DNA from: Kitasatospora sp. MAP5-34
GTDB lineage: Bacteria; Actinomycetota; Actinomycetes; Streptomycetales; Streptomycetaceae
Reading direction: 5' to 3'
NCBI RefSeq assembly: GCF_029894335.1
Contig: NZ_JARXZC010000004.1
Span: 186,001 to 250,000, forward strand
Length of the DNA stretch: 64,000 bases
The translations under genes and the position numbers were made by a program. This document shows positions 1-9,342 of this stretch, in pieces. The notes under the pieces were generated by a model. The model searched no databases and had not been told where the DNA came from. It saw only the letters and a program-made list of their open reading frames with translations. The first letter of the stretch is position 1; each line of letters starts with the position of its first letter.

Positions 1-341
1 TTGTCGGCCAGGTGCAGGTGCCAGCGCGGGCGCCCCGCCTCGTCCAGGTAGTCGTGCCCGGACACCAGCGGGCTGACGGGGTACTCCACCATCAGGCTGT
101 TGAGCAGATCCACCCCGCGCACCTCGTCCCCCTCGGCGGCGGCCTCGAAAACCCCGCGCAGCCGCACCCGCACCGCCCGCAGCCGGGGCAGGTCGGACTC
201 GTCGGCCAGCGCGGCGGCCCGCGAGGGCGCACCGAACAGGGCGCGTACGGCGTCCACCGAGACCAGCGCGTCGGTGCCACGCTCGGGCTCCTCGCTGTTC
301 ACCAGCCGGACGGCGAAGTCGGCGTACGAAGCGAGCTCCAC
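1..341 (-). CDS. CGNR/ABATE-domain putative regulator (N-terminal part)
   Basis: This gene starts at a GTG codon (339-341) and runs off the left edge, so only about 113 N-terminal residues are visible. A GGAAGGA ribosome site lies just upstream of the GTG. The protein begins MELASYADFAVRLVN and continues with a helical, acidic stretch ending near GHDYLDEAGRPRWHLH. This pattern matches the stress-linked ABATE domain (older name DUF1470), which in actinobacteria normally precedes a C-terminal CGNR zinc finger thought to bind DNA. The zinc-finger part would lie outside the window, so the assignment rests on the N-terminal half alone. No partner gene is visible on this side. Confidence 0.65.
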   Translation of the reverse strand, partial: MELASYADFAVRLVNSEEPERGTDALVSVDAVRALFGAPSRAAALADESDLPRLRAVRVRLRGVFEAAAEGDEVRGVDLLNSLMVEYPVSPLVSGHDYLDEAGRPRWHLHLAD

Positions 342-702
342 GGGTGGTCCTTCCAAGAGCTGTAACGGGTGAGCTGCTCCTAGGGTATTACACGGGTGGC
401 ATGGACGGCGCTGGGTTGCTTACGGCTTCTTCTGCCGCACGGCGTCGACGTTTTCAGCCGCGTTCACGGCAGTGATTTGAACTACTCCTTCACCGATTAT
501 TCCATTTTGGGCTAATTCTAAAAGTCCACCCTTGCCCGGATCGCCCCGATTCTGGATTGGCTTGATATTCCATCGCCAAGGAGTTGACCGCTGTTGTCGG
601 CCTATAGATAATTAGTATGCAGAAGCTCGCATTTCTGAAATTTGTCGCTGGCGTCATCGCTGCACAATTTCAGTGCATTGCTCTCTATTTGGAGGATGGC
701 TC
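342..702. other. intergenic region with one clear promoter
   Basis: This 361-base gap separates the leftward CGNR-type gene from the rightward small secreted protein. Its right half is clearly poorer in G+C than the surroundings. Apart from the sigma-70-type promoter listed at 584-612, I see no gene, RNA or strong hairpin in it. Confidence 0.5.
584..612 (+). promoter_or_regulatory. HrdB/sigma-70-type promoter for small secreted protein
   Basis: TTGACC (584-589), a 17-base spacer, then GATAAT (607-612). The spacing and hexamers are very close to the main vegetative sigma consensus. The expected start of transcription is near 619, giving a leader of about 84 bases before the GTG at 703. Confidence 0.65.
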
Positions 703-1041
703 GTGAAGCTCAGGTCAGCTGTAACCGCCGGGTTGGTGGCCGTTGGTGCGGCCGTTACTATTCCAGTGTCGGCAGGAGTTGCTTCGGCGGATCCGTCATG
801 CATCATTCAGCATTCGGAGTCGATGAGCAGTGGATACTTTTTCATCACTGTCACCAGCAATCCCTGCAGTCAGCCCATCAGGGCAATTGTGCAGTGTCAT
901 GACTGGTGGGGCGGGTGGATCAACCGGGGGGAGAACGTCATCGTGGGTACGTCTCAGTCCGATGGTTGCGGCAGCTCCGTCATGACGGATCAAGGCTACG
1001 ACAGGTTTGTAAACGGCTCCTGGTTGGCATACTGGGATTGA
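703..1041 (+). CDS. small secreted cysteine-containing protein
   Basis: The gene encodes 112 residues from a GTG start preceded by GGAGG at 7 bases. An ATG at 673 is also in frame but has no such site. The N-terminus is a Sec signal peptide: KLR, a hydrophobic core rich in Ala and Val, then ASA at about residue 29. The mature part is about 83 residues with four Cys (motifs DPSC, NPC, QCH, DGC), enough for two disulfides, and a Trp/Gly-rich patch (HDWWGGW). I do not recognise a family. Its base composition and codon use (many A/T third positions) differ from its neighbours, which suggests transfer or relaxed selection. It has its own promoter and terminator, so it is a single-gene unit. Confidence 0.7.
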   Translation: MKLRSAVTAGLVAVGAAVTIPVSAGVASADPSCIIQHSESMSSGYFFITVTSNPCSQPIRAIVQCHDWWGGWINRGENVIVGTSQSDGCGSSVMTDQGYDRFVNGSWLAYWD

Positions 1042-1128
1042 TGTCGGACCTCCTGGAGCATCCTCCGGATGATTGCGGAGTTCGAGGTGAAGCCCGGAGT
1101 TCCGGCGATGCAACTGCCAGCTGATATA

Positions 1129-1170
1129 TAGATGCCGCTGACCCCGATTCGGCGGGGTCAGCGGCATCTA
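1129..1170. terminator. perfect 18-bp stem, bidirectional terminator
   Basis: A perfect inverted repeat has arms at 1129-1146 and 1153-1170 with a 6-base loop (ATTCGG). It sits between the rightward secreted protein gene and the leftward ABC operon, so it can end both transcripts. Confidence 0.8.
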
Positions 1171-1243
1171 TTCTCTGTGGTCATTTCAGAAAGCGCGTGC
1201 TGCTCGCTGTCATTTCGACAGCGGATTGACCATCGGATTCGAC

Positions 1244-2038
1244 TTACAACACCTTGGAGAGGAAGGCCCTGGTCCGCTCGTGCTGTGGGTTGCCGAGTAC
1301 CTCGCGCGGGCTGCCGGATTCGACCACGACGCCGCCGTCCATGAAGACCAGGGCGTCGCCGACCTCGCGGGCGAAGCCCATCTCGTGGGTGACGACGATC
1401 ATGGTCATGCCCTCGTGGGCCAGGCCGCGCATGACGTCCAGTACCTCGCCGACCAGCTCGGGGTCGAGCGCCGAGGTGGGCTCGTCGAAGAGCATCAGCT
1501 TCGGCTGCATGGCCAGGGCGCGGGCGATCGCCACGCGCTGCTGCTGGCCGCCGGAGAGCTGTGAGGGGTAGCTGCCGGCCTTCTCGGCCAGCCCGACCCG
1601 CTCCAGCAGGGCCATGCCCCGCTCCCTGGCGGCGGACTTGCTCTCGCCCTTCACCTGCACCGGCGCCTCGATGATGTTCTCAAGGGCGGTCATGTGCGGG
1701 AACAGGTTGAAGTGCTGGAAGACCATGCCGATGTCGCGCCGCTTGAGCGCCACCTCGCGGTCCTTCAGCTCGTAGAGCCGGTCGCCCTTCTGCCGGTAGC
1801 CGACCAGGTCGCCGTCGACCGACAGCCGGCCGGCGTTGATCTTCTCCAGGTGGTTGATGCACCGGAGGAAGGTGGACTTGCCGGAGCCGGACGGGCCGAC
1901 CAGGACGAACACCTCGCCCTGATTGACCTCCAGGGTGATGCCCTTGAGCACCTCGACCGCGCCGAACGACTTGTGCACGGCCTCGGCCTTGACCATCGGA
2001 GTGGTCCGGTCGGTCGGCGTCTTCGTCAGATCACTCAC
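1244..2038 (-). CDS. polar amino-acid ABC transporter ATPase
   Basis: A 264-residue cytoplasmic ATPase that powers uptake through the adjacent permease. The Walker A motif GPSGSGKST is at residues 48-56. The signature LSGGQQQR and Walker B ([13 protein letters not shown]) follow, then an H-loop ([12 protein letters not shown]). These match the GlnQ/HisP class of the polar amino-acid family. The GTG start overlaps the permease stop by four bases (GTGA), with GGAGG nine bases upstream, so the two are translationally coupled. An in-frame ATG 14 codons later is the alternative start. It is the last gene of a binding protein, permease, ATPase operon. Confidence 0.9.
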   Translation of the reverse strand: MSDLTKTPTDRTTPMVKAEAVHKSFGAVEVLKGITLEVNQGEVFVLVGPSGSGKSTFLRCINHLEKINAGRLSVDGDLVGYRQKGDRLYELKDREVALKRRDIGMVFQHFNLFPHMTALENIIEAPVQVKGESKSAARERGMALLERVGLAEKAGSYPSQLSGGQQQRVAIARALAMQPKLMLFDEPTSALDPELVGEVLDVMRGLAHEGMTMIVVTHEMGFAREVGDALVFMDGGVVVESGSPREVLGNPQHERTRAFLSKVL

Positions 2039-3009
2039 TGGTGTCCGCCTCCCTCAAGGCCGGGGACGACGTCGGGCCCGGCAGCGGGCTTGGGGCGCCC
2101 GCGGAAGAGGCCGGCCAGCCGCTGCAACGGGGTCGGGGGCAGGATCCGGTTGGCCCCGCGCGCGTAGTGCCGCTCGATGTAGTACTGGACGACCGTCAGG
2201 ATCGAGGTCAGCAGCAGATACCAGATGCTCACGGTGACGAGCAGCGGGATGGTTTCGAACGTGCGGGAGTAGATGTTCTGCCCGGCCCGGAGCAGTTCCT
2301 CAAGCGAGATCGCCGAGACCAGCGAGGTGGTCTTCAGCATTGAGATGGTCTCGTTGCCGGTCGGCGGGATGATCACTCGCATCGCCTGCGGCAGGACGAT
2401 CCGCCGCATGGTGCTGGACTGGCTCATCCCCAACGCGTGGGCGGCCTCGGTCTGCCCCGGCGAGACGGACTGGATGCCGCCTCGGACGATCTCGGCCATG
2501 TAGGCGGCCTCGTTGAGACCGAGGCCGAGCAGGGCTGCCATGAAGAGCGGGATTACCTGGTTGGTCGGCTCGGACCAGAAGGACGGGCCGAACGGGATGC
2601 CGATCGAGAGCTTCGTCCAGAGGGCGCCCAGGAAGTTCCAGAAGAGCAGCTGGACCAGGATCGGGGTGCCGCGGAACACCCAGATGTAGAACCAGGCGGT
2701 GCTGGACAGCACCGGATTCGAGGAGAGCCGCATGATCGCCAGCAGGGTGCCGCCCGCCACGCCGATCAGCATGGAGAGCGCGGTCAGCTCAAGGGTGACG
2801 CCGAGGCCGTGCAGGATCGAGGAGTCGAAGAGGTACTTGCCGACGACGTCCCAGTGGAATTGCGCGTTGGTGATGAGAGCGTGGAGCAGCATCGCCGCGA
2901 GGACGGCGACGACGACGGCTCCGGCCCAGCGTCCGGGGTGGCGGACCGGGACGGCCTTGATGGCCTCAGGCCGTCCCGGGTTCACCGCGCCCTGATCGAG
3001 AGAGTTCAC
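2035..3009 (-). CDS. polar amino-acid ABC transporter permease
   Basis: A 324-residue membrane protein starting at GTG with GAGG eight bases upstream. It has an N-terminal cytoplasmic segment, a first membrane helix near residues 30-48, then the typical His/Glu/Gln-type permease core. The ATPase-contact EAA motif ([10 protein letters not shown] followed by RRIVLPQA) is near residue 190. A single permease gene in the operon implies a homodimeric channel. The C-terminal 35 residues are Gly/Pro-rich and probably disordered. The substrate is most likely glutamate, glutamine or another polar amino acid; the sequence does not decide which. Confidence 0.88.
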   Translation of the reverse strand: MNSLDQGAVNPGRPEAIKAVPVRHPGRWAGAVVVAVLAAMLLHALITNAQFHWDVVGKYLFDSSILHGLGVTLELTALSMLIGVAGGTLLAIMRLSSNPVLSSTAWFYIWVFRGTPILVQLLFWNFLGALWTKLSIGIPFGPSFWSEPTNQVIPLFMAALLGLGLNEAAYMAEIVRGGIQSVSPGQTEAAHALGMSQSSTMRRIVLPQAMRVIIPPTGNETISMLKTTSLVSAISLEELLRAGQNIYSRTFETIPLLVTVSIWYLLLTSILTVVQYYIERHYARGANRILPPTPLQRLAGLFRGRPKPAAGPDVVPGLEGGGHQ

Positions 3010-3045
3010 TGTGTGGCCTCAGGGGTCGGTTAGGAAAGAAACAGG

Positions 3046-3966
3046 TCAGCTGGTGGCGCCGTCGACAACGGACTTGTCGACCGCTCCGGCCTGCACGCCC
3101 CACTGCTCCAGGATGGCCTTGTACGTACCGTCGGCCATCAGCGCCGTGATGGCGCCCTGGACGGCCTTGGTGAGGTCCGTGCCCTTGGGGAGGACCACGC
3201 CGTAGGGGGCGGTGTCCGTGACCGAACCGATCTTCTGCAGCTGGCCGTTGGTCTGCTTGACCGCGTAGTCGATGACCGGCGAGTCGGCCAGCATCACCTG
3301 GTCGCGGCCGGAGATCAGTGCGGTGGTGACGTCCGTCTGCAGATCGAACTTGTCGCCGTCGTTCGGGACGGTCGGCTTGCCGGCCTTGGTGCACGCCGGG
3401 TTGATGGTGCTCTTGATCGTGTCGGCCTGGGTGGTGCCGGTCTGGACCGCGACCTTCTTGCCGCAAAGGTCGGTGGCGTCGATCTTGTCGGGGTTGCCCG
3501 CCTTGACCGCCGTGCTGGTGCCCGCCGAGAAGTAGGTCACCATGTCGACGGTGGCCTCACGGTCCTTCGTGTCCGTGAAGGAACTCATGCTCATGTTGTA
3601 CTTCTTCGCCGTGATGCCCGGGATGATCGAGTCGAACTTGGCATCCTGCACCTCGGCGGTCAGGCCGAGCTTCTGCGCGATCGCCTTCGCCAGGTCCACG
3701 TCCATGCCGACGATGTTGCCGCTGGCGTCCTTGAACTCGTTCGGGGCGTACGAGGCGTCGGTCGCGACGATCAGCTTGCCGCCCGACTTCACGTCAGCCG
3801 GGACCAGCGAGGCCAGCGACGGGTCGGCCGTGACGGTTTTGACCGAGGCGCTGGCACTCGGCGAGCTCGAGCTGGAGGAACTGCTGCAGGCGGTGAGGGC
3901 CAGCGAGGTGGTCGCGAGCACGACGGCGGCGGCGGTGAGGCGGGAGCGCGAGGTACGGGCGGTCAT
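3046..3966 (-). CDS. ABC transporter amino-acid-binding lipoprotein
   Basis: A 306-residue extracytoplasmic solute-binding protein of the SBP_bac_3 family. I chose the ATG at 3966 because AGGAGGAG lies just upstream and a signal peptide follows directly; the frame stays open upstream but codes nothing plausible. The signal ends in the lipobox LTAC, so the mature protein is lipid-anchored at Cys, followed by a Ser-rich linker (seven Ser). The binding domain shows the family pattern GKLIVATDASYAPNEF and later DLCGKKVAVQTGT. It is first in the operon; the permease follows after 36 bases. It captures the substrate for the permease/ATPase pair. Confidence 0.9.
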   Translation of the reverse strand: MTARTSRSRLTAAAVVLATTSLALTACSSSSSSSSPSASASVKTVTADPSLASLVPADVKSGGKLIVATDASYAPNEFKDASGNIVGMDVDLAKAIAQKLGLTAEVQDAKFDSIIPGITAKKYNMSMSSFTDTKDREATVDMVTYFSAGTSTAVKAGNPDKIDATDLCGKKVAVQTGTTQADTIKSTINPACTKAGKPTVPNDGDKFDLQTDVTTALISGRDQVMLADSPVIDYAVKQTNGQLQKIGSVTDTAPYGVVLPKGTDLTKAVQGAITALMADGTYKAILEQWGVQAGAVDKSVVDGATS

Positions 3967-4921
3967 TGGGGGGATCTCCTCCTGGGAGAGGTCGGGCGGA
4001 GTGCGCTGCGGGTGAGCAGCGCACCGGGTCCAAGGGGCCCGCACTACGTCGTACGGAGCCGAGCCGGTCGTCGGGTGGTGCAGGTCGTGCAGGGTGGTGC
4101 CGTCGCCACCCTCCGCCGAGGTGGACGAGCGATCGAACTGCCTCGACCGGTGGGCTGTCGCGATCCGAGATGGGGGGAATCCTGCCATCCGGTGCCGGTG
4201 GACGGACCCATATTCAGATCAAAATCGGATAACGGGGGCTCGGGGTATCCGCTATCCGGACGAATCCCGAGCCTCTGTCATCCTACGTATAAGTATGCAG
4301 ATCACTGGCCGTCCGTTCGGGAGGCCCGCCCGTCGGGAACGGCGGAGTGCGACAGGCGGGTGAAGGGGCGCGGCGGGTGAAGCGGCGCTGGGGCCGGGCG
4401 GCGGGTGTGTCAGAATCTGGTATCGGGTGACCCCCGACCAGAGCCCAGACCGCCGAGTTCCGACAGGGCTCGGGGCGCGCAGGACCGGAAGCCGGACACG
4501 CCGGCTCTGGATCCGGGCCGCGCCGACTCCCCTTCGCGTCTGTGCTCACTCCTGCGAGCGCGTGTGCCCGCTTCTCGTTGTCACCGAGGTCCGCCCGGTA
4601 CTCCGGTATCAGCGGCAGTCAAGCGGTGTTCGAGGGGTGAAGTGCACGTTAAGAGGACAAAAAGGCATAGGTGCGATGCCTTCGTCCGATCTAGGCTCAC
4701 TCATCCCGATACCGACCGATCCAGGCACCGATCGGATGGGACCAGGAAGACCGGAAGCACAGCGCAGAACACCTAAACCCTCACTCGAGGGCGCCGCCCG
4801 ACGGCAGTGCCCCGACCCGGCTCCGGGTGCGCCTCGGCGTACCCGGCCTCCCGCATCGGCGGGCCTGGTCGGACCGCCGTCGGTACGTGCGCTCTCGCTG
4901 ATCAATGACGAAGAGGTCATC
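3967..4921. other. long divergent intergenic region
   Basis: About 955 bases lie between the leftward ABC operon and the rightward malic enzyme gene. The frame of the malic enzyme stays open leftward to 4427, but its codons there do not look like a protein of this family. On the minus strand TAGGAT at 4280-4285 is a -10-like box inside an AT-richer patch (about 4200-4310) and could serve the ABC operon. I could not place a convincing promoter for malic enzyme. No RNA gene was recognised. Confidence 0.4.
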
Positions 4922-6118
4922 GTGGCAGCGGAGATCATCCACCCGAACACCCAGGACACCGTCGACCCGGTCGACGCCGTCTTCGCGCTCCACCGCGGCG
5001 GCAAGATGGAGATCCGCGCGACGGTGCCGGTGCGCGACGCGGACGACCTGTCCCTCGCGTACACACCCGGTGTCGCGCGGGTCTGCACCGCGATCGCCGA
5101 GCAGCCGGAGCTGGTCAACGACTACACCTGGAAGTCCAACGTGGTCGCGGTCGTCACCGACGGCACCGCCGTCCTCGGCCTCGGCGACATCGGCCCGGAG
5201 GCGTCGCTGCCCGTCATGGAGGGCAAGGCGATCCTGTTCAAGCAGTTCGGCGGCGTGGACGCGGTGCCGATCGCGCTGGCCTGTACCGACGTCGACGAGA
5301 TCATCGAGACGGTCGTCCGGATCGCCCCGTCCTTCGGTGGAGTGAACCTGGAGGACATCTCGGCGCCGCGCTGCTTCGAGATCGAGCGCCGGCTCCAGGA
5401 GGCGCTGGACATCCCGATCTTCCACGACGACCAGCACGGTACCGCCATCGTCTCCACCGCCGCACTGTGGAACGCCGCGAAGGTGACCGGCCGTGAGATC
5501 GGCGACCTGCGCGCCGTCATCTCTGGCGCGGGCGCGGCCGGCATCGCGATCGCCAAGATGCTGGTCGCCGCCGGCATCGGCGACGTCTCGGTCTGTGACC
5601 GCAAGGGCGTCGTGTACGAGGGCCGGGGCGACCTCACGGACGTCAAGGCCGAGATCGCCGCGATCACCAACCGGACCGGGCTGAAGGGCTCGCTGGCCGA
5701 CGCGCTGGCCGGCGCGGACGTCTTCATCGGCGTCTCCGGCGGCACCGTGCCGGAGGAGGCGGTGGCCACCATGGCGAAGGACTGCTTCATCTTCGCGATG
5801 GCCAACCCCAACCCGGAGATCCACCCCGAGATCGCGCACAAGTACGCCGCCGTGGTGGCCACCGGCCGGTCGGACTTCCCGAACCAGATCAACAACGTGC
5901 TGGCCTTCCCCGGCATCTTCGCCGGTGCGCTCCAGGTCCGCGCCACCCGGATCACCGAGGGCATGAAGCTGGCCGCCGCCCAGGCACTGGCCGCAGTGGT
6001 CGCCGACGAGCTGACGCCGCAGAAGGTCATCCCCTCCCCCTTCGACGAGCGGGTCGCCCCGGCCGTCACCAAGGCCGTCGCCGAAGCGGCGCGAGCCGAA
6101 GGCGTCGCCCAGCGGTAG
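4922..6118 (+). CDS. NAD(P)-dependent malic enzyme
   Basis: A 398-residue cytoplasmic enzyme converting malate to pyruvate and CO2 with reduction of NAD(P). The N-terminal malic domain shows [16 protein letters not shown] and later the metal-binding region [12 protein letters not shown] and FHDDQHGTA. The C-terminal Rossmann part carries [14 protein letters not shown]. The GTG at 4922 (reading VAAEIIHP) was chosen because it gives the N-terminus usual for the Streptomyces enzyme; upstream in-frame sequence is long but unlike the family. The ribosome site (GAAGAGG) is only moderate. It is a single-gene unit closed by a strong hairpin and feeds pyruvate and reducing power from the TCA cycle. 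Confidence 0.88.
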   Translation: MAAEIIHPNTQDTVDPVDAVFALHRGGKMEIRATVPVRDADDLSLAYTPGVARVCTAIAEQPELVNDYTWKSNVVAVVTDGTAVLGLGDIGPEASLPVMEGKAILFKQFGGVDAVPIALACTDVDEIIETVVRIAPSFGGVNLEDISAPRCFEIERRLQEALDIPIFHDDQHGTAIVSTAALWNAAKVTGREIGDLRAVISGAGAAGIAIAKMLVAAGIGDVSVCDRKGVVYEGRGDLTDVKAEIAAITNRTGLKGSLADALAGADVFIGVSGGTVPEEAVATMAKDCFIFAMANPNPEIHPEIAHKYAAVVATGRSDFPNQINNVLAFPGIFAGALQVRATRITEGMKLAAAQALAAVVADELTPQKVIPSPFDERVAPAVTKAVAEAARAEGVAQR

Positions 6119-6144
6119 AGCCTGACCGCTTACGGCAACCACAG

Positions 6145-6193
6145 CAGGGGCGCGGGGCTCTGTCAGATCAACTGACAGAGCCCCGCGCCCCTG
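6145..6193. terminator. 22-bp perfect stem terminator after malic enzyme
   Basis: Arms at 6145-6166 and 6172-6193 pair perfectly across a 5-base loop (ATCAA). It is one of the strongest hairpins in the window and ends the malic enzyme transcript. Confidence 0.85.
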
Positions 6194-6258
6194 TCTGTCA
6201 GGCCCGACGCGTTTCAGGTCACACCGTGGCGTGGTTCCCGGACGGGCCGTCCCGCCGC

Positions 6259-6264
6259 TAGGGT
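6259..6264 (+). promoter_or_regulatory. leaderless promoter -10 box (TAGGGT)
   Basis: TAGGGT ends six bases before the ATG at 6271, and there is no ribosome site between. This is the usual arrangement of leaderless actinobacterial mRNAs. TTCCCG at 6235-6240 is a possible weak -35 at 18 bases. Confidence 0.55.
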
Positions 6265-6270
6265 CCGAGC

Positions 6271-7233
6271 ATGTTCGCCGCCTACGCCGCACGCATCGAT
6301 GCCGACGACCCGCTGAGTGCCCTGGAGTTGGGGGAGCTCCCCGAGCCGGAGGCCCGTCCGGGCTGGAGTGTGGTGACGGTCCGGGCCGCCACGCTCAACC
6401 ATCACGACCTCTGGTCGCTGCGCGGGGTGGGCCTGCCCGCTGAGCGGCTGCCGATGATCCTCGGCTGCGACGCCGCCGGTGTCGACGAGCACGGCAACGA
6501 GGTGGTCATCCACTCCGTGATCGGGCAGAGCGGCCACGGCGTCGGGCCGGACGAGCCGCGTTCGATCCTGACCGAGCGTTACCAGGGCACCTTCGCGGAG
6601 CGGGTCGCGGTGCCGACCTGGAACCTGCTGCCCAAGCCCGCCGAGCTCTCCTTCGCCGAGGCCGCCTGCCTGCCCACCGCGTGGCTGACGGCCTATCGGA
6701 TGCTCTTCACCAAGGCGGGTGTGAAGCCCGGCGACACCGTCCTGGTCCAGGGTGCCGGGGGTGGCGTCGCGACCGCCCTGGTGGTGCTCGGGAAGGCGGC
6801 CGGCCTGCGGGTCTGGGTCACCGGCCGGGACGAGCTGAAGCGGGCCCGGGCCGTCGACCTCGGCGCCGACGCGGCCTTCGAGAGCGGCGCCCGGTTGCCC
6901 GAACGGGTCGACGCGGTGCTGGAGACCGTCGGCGCGGCGACCTGGTCGCACTCCGTCAAGTCGCTCAAGCCTGGGGGCACCATCGTGATCTCCGGTGCCA
7001 CCTCCGGGGCCAACCCGAAGGCCACCGAGCTCAACCGGATCTTCTTCCTGGAGCTGAAGGTGGTCGGCTCGACGATGGGCACCAAGGAGGAGCTGGCGGG
7101 CCTGCTCGCCCTCTGCGCCAACTCCGGCGTGCGCCCGGTGATCGACTCCGTCCTCCCGCTCACCGAGGCCCGGGACGGCTTCGCCCGGCTGGCCAAGGGC
7201 GAGGTCTTCGGCAAGATCGTCCTGACGCCCTGA
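6271..7233 (+). CDS. MDR-family zinc-free alcohol dehydrogenase/quinone reductase
   Basis: A 320-residue medium-chain dehydrogenase/reductase. The N-terminal GroES-like half contains TLNHHDLWSLRG and ILGCDAAG. The Rossmann half has VLVQGAGGGVATALV followed by a nucleotide-binding segment (WVTGRDELKRARAVDLGADA). The four-Cys structural zinc lobe of classical alcohol dehydrogenases is absent, so it resembles the quinone oxidoreductase branch and probably uses NADPH. The physiological substrate cannot be told. It appears to be translated from a leaderless mRNA. Confidence 0.85.
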   Translation: MFAAYAARIDADDPLSALELGELPEPEARPGWSVVTVRAATLNHHDLWSLRGVGLPAERLPMILGCDAAGVDEHGNEVVIHSVIGQSGHGVGPDEPRSILTERYQGTFAERVAVPTWNLLPKPAELSFAEAACLPTAWLTAYRMLFTKAGVKPGDTVLVQGAGGGVATALVVLGKAAGLRVWVTGRDELKRARAVDLGADAAFESGARLPERVDAVLETVGAATWSHSVKSLKPGGTIVISGATSGANPKATELNRIFFLELKVVGSTMGTKEELAGLLALCANSGVRPVIDSVLPLTEARDGFARLAKGEVFGKIVLTP

Positions 7234-7290
7234 CCGTTCTGCTGCCTGGCTCGCCCTGACGCCCTGGCACCCTGACCGTCCCGTGCGTCG

Positions 7291-7326
7291 GGGGCGGACA
7301 GGGCGTCAGGGGCGGACAGGGCGTCA
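7291..7326. repeat. 18-bp tandem direct repeat
   Basis: Two perfect adjacent copies (7291-7308 and 7309-7326) lie between two convergent genes. Parts of the unit also recur inverted around 7250-7270 and 7342-7352, so the region can fold. Confidence 0.7.
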
Positions 7327-7365
7327 GGGCGCGGCTTCCCACGCCCCTGACGACTGTCCGGCCGA

Positions 7366-8406
7366 TCAGCCCAGGATCCCGCGCAGGCGCTCCGCCACGG
7401 CGGCGAGCGCGGACCGGGACTGCGTCAGCTGGTCGGCCGTCACGCCGCCGCTGTCGCGGGCGGCGTCCCGGACCTGGTCGCGGAAGCGGTCGAGCAGGCG
7501 CTCCAGTTCGCGGGCCGGGTCGGCGGCGGGGTCGGTCACCGTCCAGGCGGGGAGGTCGACGGGGGGCGCGTCCTGCGGGGCTCCGTCCTCCTTGTCGAGG
7601 TTGATCCGGTCGGTCCGGTCGGTCCGGTCCGCCGGAGCGGTCGAGGCGGTCGGCTGGCCCCACTTCGCGGCGTCCGCCAGACCGGCCAGGCCCTTCGTCA
7701 GTTCGGAGAGGCCCTCGGCCAGTCCGGTGGACCAGTCGCCGCGTGCCGCGTGCTCACGGACCTGCTGCTCCACCCGGCGCTTGATCCGCAGTGCCTCCTG
7801 CTGGGCGGCGCCCCGGGAGGCCCGGGCCTGCTCGCGGAGCCGGCGGGCCTCCTCCTCGGCGGCCTTCGCCTGGGCCTTGGCGGCCCGCTCCTGCTCCTTC
7901 GCCCGCCTGGCCTGCTCCTTGGCATGCACCTTGAACTGGGTGAACTCCTCCTTGGCGCGCTGCCAGGCCTCCTTGTCCCCCCAGGGCCCGGCCCACGGGT
8001 CGCCGTGGCCCTCGGAGTGCGGCTTGGGCGCTGCCGCTCCCCAGAGTTCGTCGCGGAGGTCCTGCGCGCTGTCCCGGACGTCCTCGCGGATCGCCCCGGC
8101 CAGCTGCGCCACCGAGTCCCGGATCTCGATCTCCAGTTCGGCCAGCTCGCCCTGGCGGTCCGCCAGCTCGGTGCGGCCCGCGTCGGTGAGCCGGTAGACC
8201 TTGCGGCCGCCCTCGCTGCTGTGGGCGACCAGGCCCTCCTTCTCCAGCTTCGCCAACCGGGGGTAGACGGTGCCCGCCGAGGGCGCGTACAGCCCCTCGA
8301 AGCGCTCCTCCAGTAGACGGATCACCTCGTAGCCGTGGCGTGGGGCCTCGTCGAGCAGCTTCAGCAGGTACAGGCGCAGGCGCCCGTGGCCGAAGACCGG
8401 AGTCAT
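7366..8406 (-). CDS. PadR-family transcriptional regulator with long coiled-coil tail
   Basis: A 346-residue DNA-binding protein. Residues 1-80 form a PadR winged helix (GHGRLRLYLLKLLDEAPRHG, then a wing around APSAGTVYPRLAKLEKEGL). The long C-terminal part is unusual for PadR proteins of about 110-200 residues. It holds a Lys/Glu/Ala/Arg-rich coiled coil around residues 150-220 (repeated AKEQ, RAKE, AEEEAR) and a further helical segment near the end. It starts one base after the stop of the DUF4097 gene, so both are on one transcript. The likely operators lie upstream of that gene, implying autoregulation. The signal sensed is unknown. Confidence 0.88.
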   Translation of the reverse strand: MTPVFGHGRLRLYLLKLLDEAPRHGYEVIRLLEERFEGLYAPSAGTVYPRLAKLEKEGLVAHSSEGGRKVYRLTDAGRTELADRQGELAELEIEIRDSVAQLAGAIREDVRDSAQDLRDELWGAAAPKPHSEGHGDPWAGPWGDKEAWQRAKEEFTQFKVHAKEQARRAKEQERAAKAQAKAAEEEARRLREQARASRGAAQQEALRIKRRVEQQVREHAARGDWSTGLAEGLSELTKGLAGLADAAKWGQPTASTAPADRTDRTDRINLDKEDGAPQDAPPVDLPAWTVTDPAADPARELERLLDRFRDQVRDAARDSGGVTADQLTQSRSALAAVAERLRGILG

Positions 8407-8407
8407 G

Positions 8408-9316
8408 TCAGGCCTCCTTGATCTCGTCGGAAGGGGCCTCCGGGGCGGCCGGGAGTTCCTTGACGAAGCTGGGCTTGTCGTCCTCGGGCTCCGGGCGGCG
8501 CTGCACCGTCACCGCGCCGGAGACGGTGGTGACCTGGAGCTTGCCGGTACCCGAGCCGAGCTCGCCGGAGAGCCGCTTGGCGCCCCAGCTGCCGCCGACC
8601 GTCAGCTCCTCGAAGGCGCTGGAGATGTCGCCGCTGGTGGTGCCCGCCTCGACCTTGGTGTCGGCGAAGGAGGGCAGCCGGACGCCGACCGAGCCGCTCA
8701 CCGTGGTGACGTTGATGTCGGCGGCGGTCTCGACGTCGAGGTCGAGGGTGACGGCGCCGCTGACGGACTTGGCGAGTACCTTGTCGGCGGTGCCCGCGAC
8801 CACCGTCAGGTGGCCCGAGACGCTGTTGACGCGCAGCTCGCCGGAGACCGACTGGACGTCCACGTTGCCCGACACGGAGTTGGCGTCGGTACGGCCGGAG
8901 AGTCCGACCAGGGTGATCCCGCCGCTTGCGCCGTGCACGCCGACCCGCCCCGAGATGCCGGAGACGGTGACGTCGGCGGAGATCGTGCCGACCTTGACCT
9001 CCGAGCCGGCCGGGACGGCCAGCGAGACCGTGGCCGTGCGCTTGCGGCGCAGCGAGGCGAAGAAGTACTTGACCGACTGCACGGACTTGACCGACTCGCT
9101 GAACTCGCCCCAGCTGAGGTCCCGGTAGGCGACCGTCAGCACGCCGTCCTCCAGGGTGACGAGCAGTGGCTCGCCGTCCAGCTCCGTCACCTCCAGCCGG
9201 GCCGGGCCGTCGGTGGCGACGACGTTGACCTCGCCGCCGATGATCCGCACGTGAAGCGTGCCGACCGGCTCGTCGATGTTGATCTTCTCTGGTCCGCTGA
9301 CCGTCCACTGGGTCAT
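8408..9316 (-). CDS. DUF4097-family beta-strand repeat protein
   Basis: A 302-residue protein made of short repeated beta-strand units, with recurring patterns such as VSGELRVNSVSG, TVSGSVGV and TSGDISSAF. This is typical of DUF4097/DUF4098 beta-helix proteins. No signal peptide or membrane helix is visible, so a cytoplasmic location is likely. The biochemical role of the family is not known; in actinobacteria it often travels with PadR regulators and membrane-stress genes. It is first in a two-gene operon with the PadR gene (1-base gap), and paired palindromes lie 27-68 bases upstream of its ATG. Confidence 0.82.
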   Translation of the reverse strand: MTQWTVSGPEKINIDEPVGTLHVRIIGGEVNVVATDGPARLEVTELDGEPLLVTLEDGVLTVAYRDLSWGEFSESVKSVQSVKYFFASLRRKRTATVSLAVPAGSEVKVGTISADVTVSGISGRVGVHGASGGITLVGLSGRTDANSVSGNVDVQSVSGELRVNSVSGHLTVVAGTADKVLAKSVSGAVTLDLDVETAADINVTTVSGSVGVRLPSFADTKVEAGTTSGDISSAFEELTVGGSWGAKRLSGELGSGTGKLQVTTVSGAVTVQRRPEPEDDKPSFVKELPAAPEAPSDEIKEA

Positions 9317-9342
9317 GACTGTTCCCGCCTCCCGTTGCGATT

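Noticed and set aside
4427..4921. In-frame N-terminal extension of malic enzyme
   Set aside because: The extra 165 codons are unlike the family and lack the codon bias of the enzyme; the GTG at 4922 fits known N-termini.
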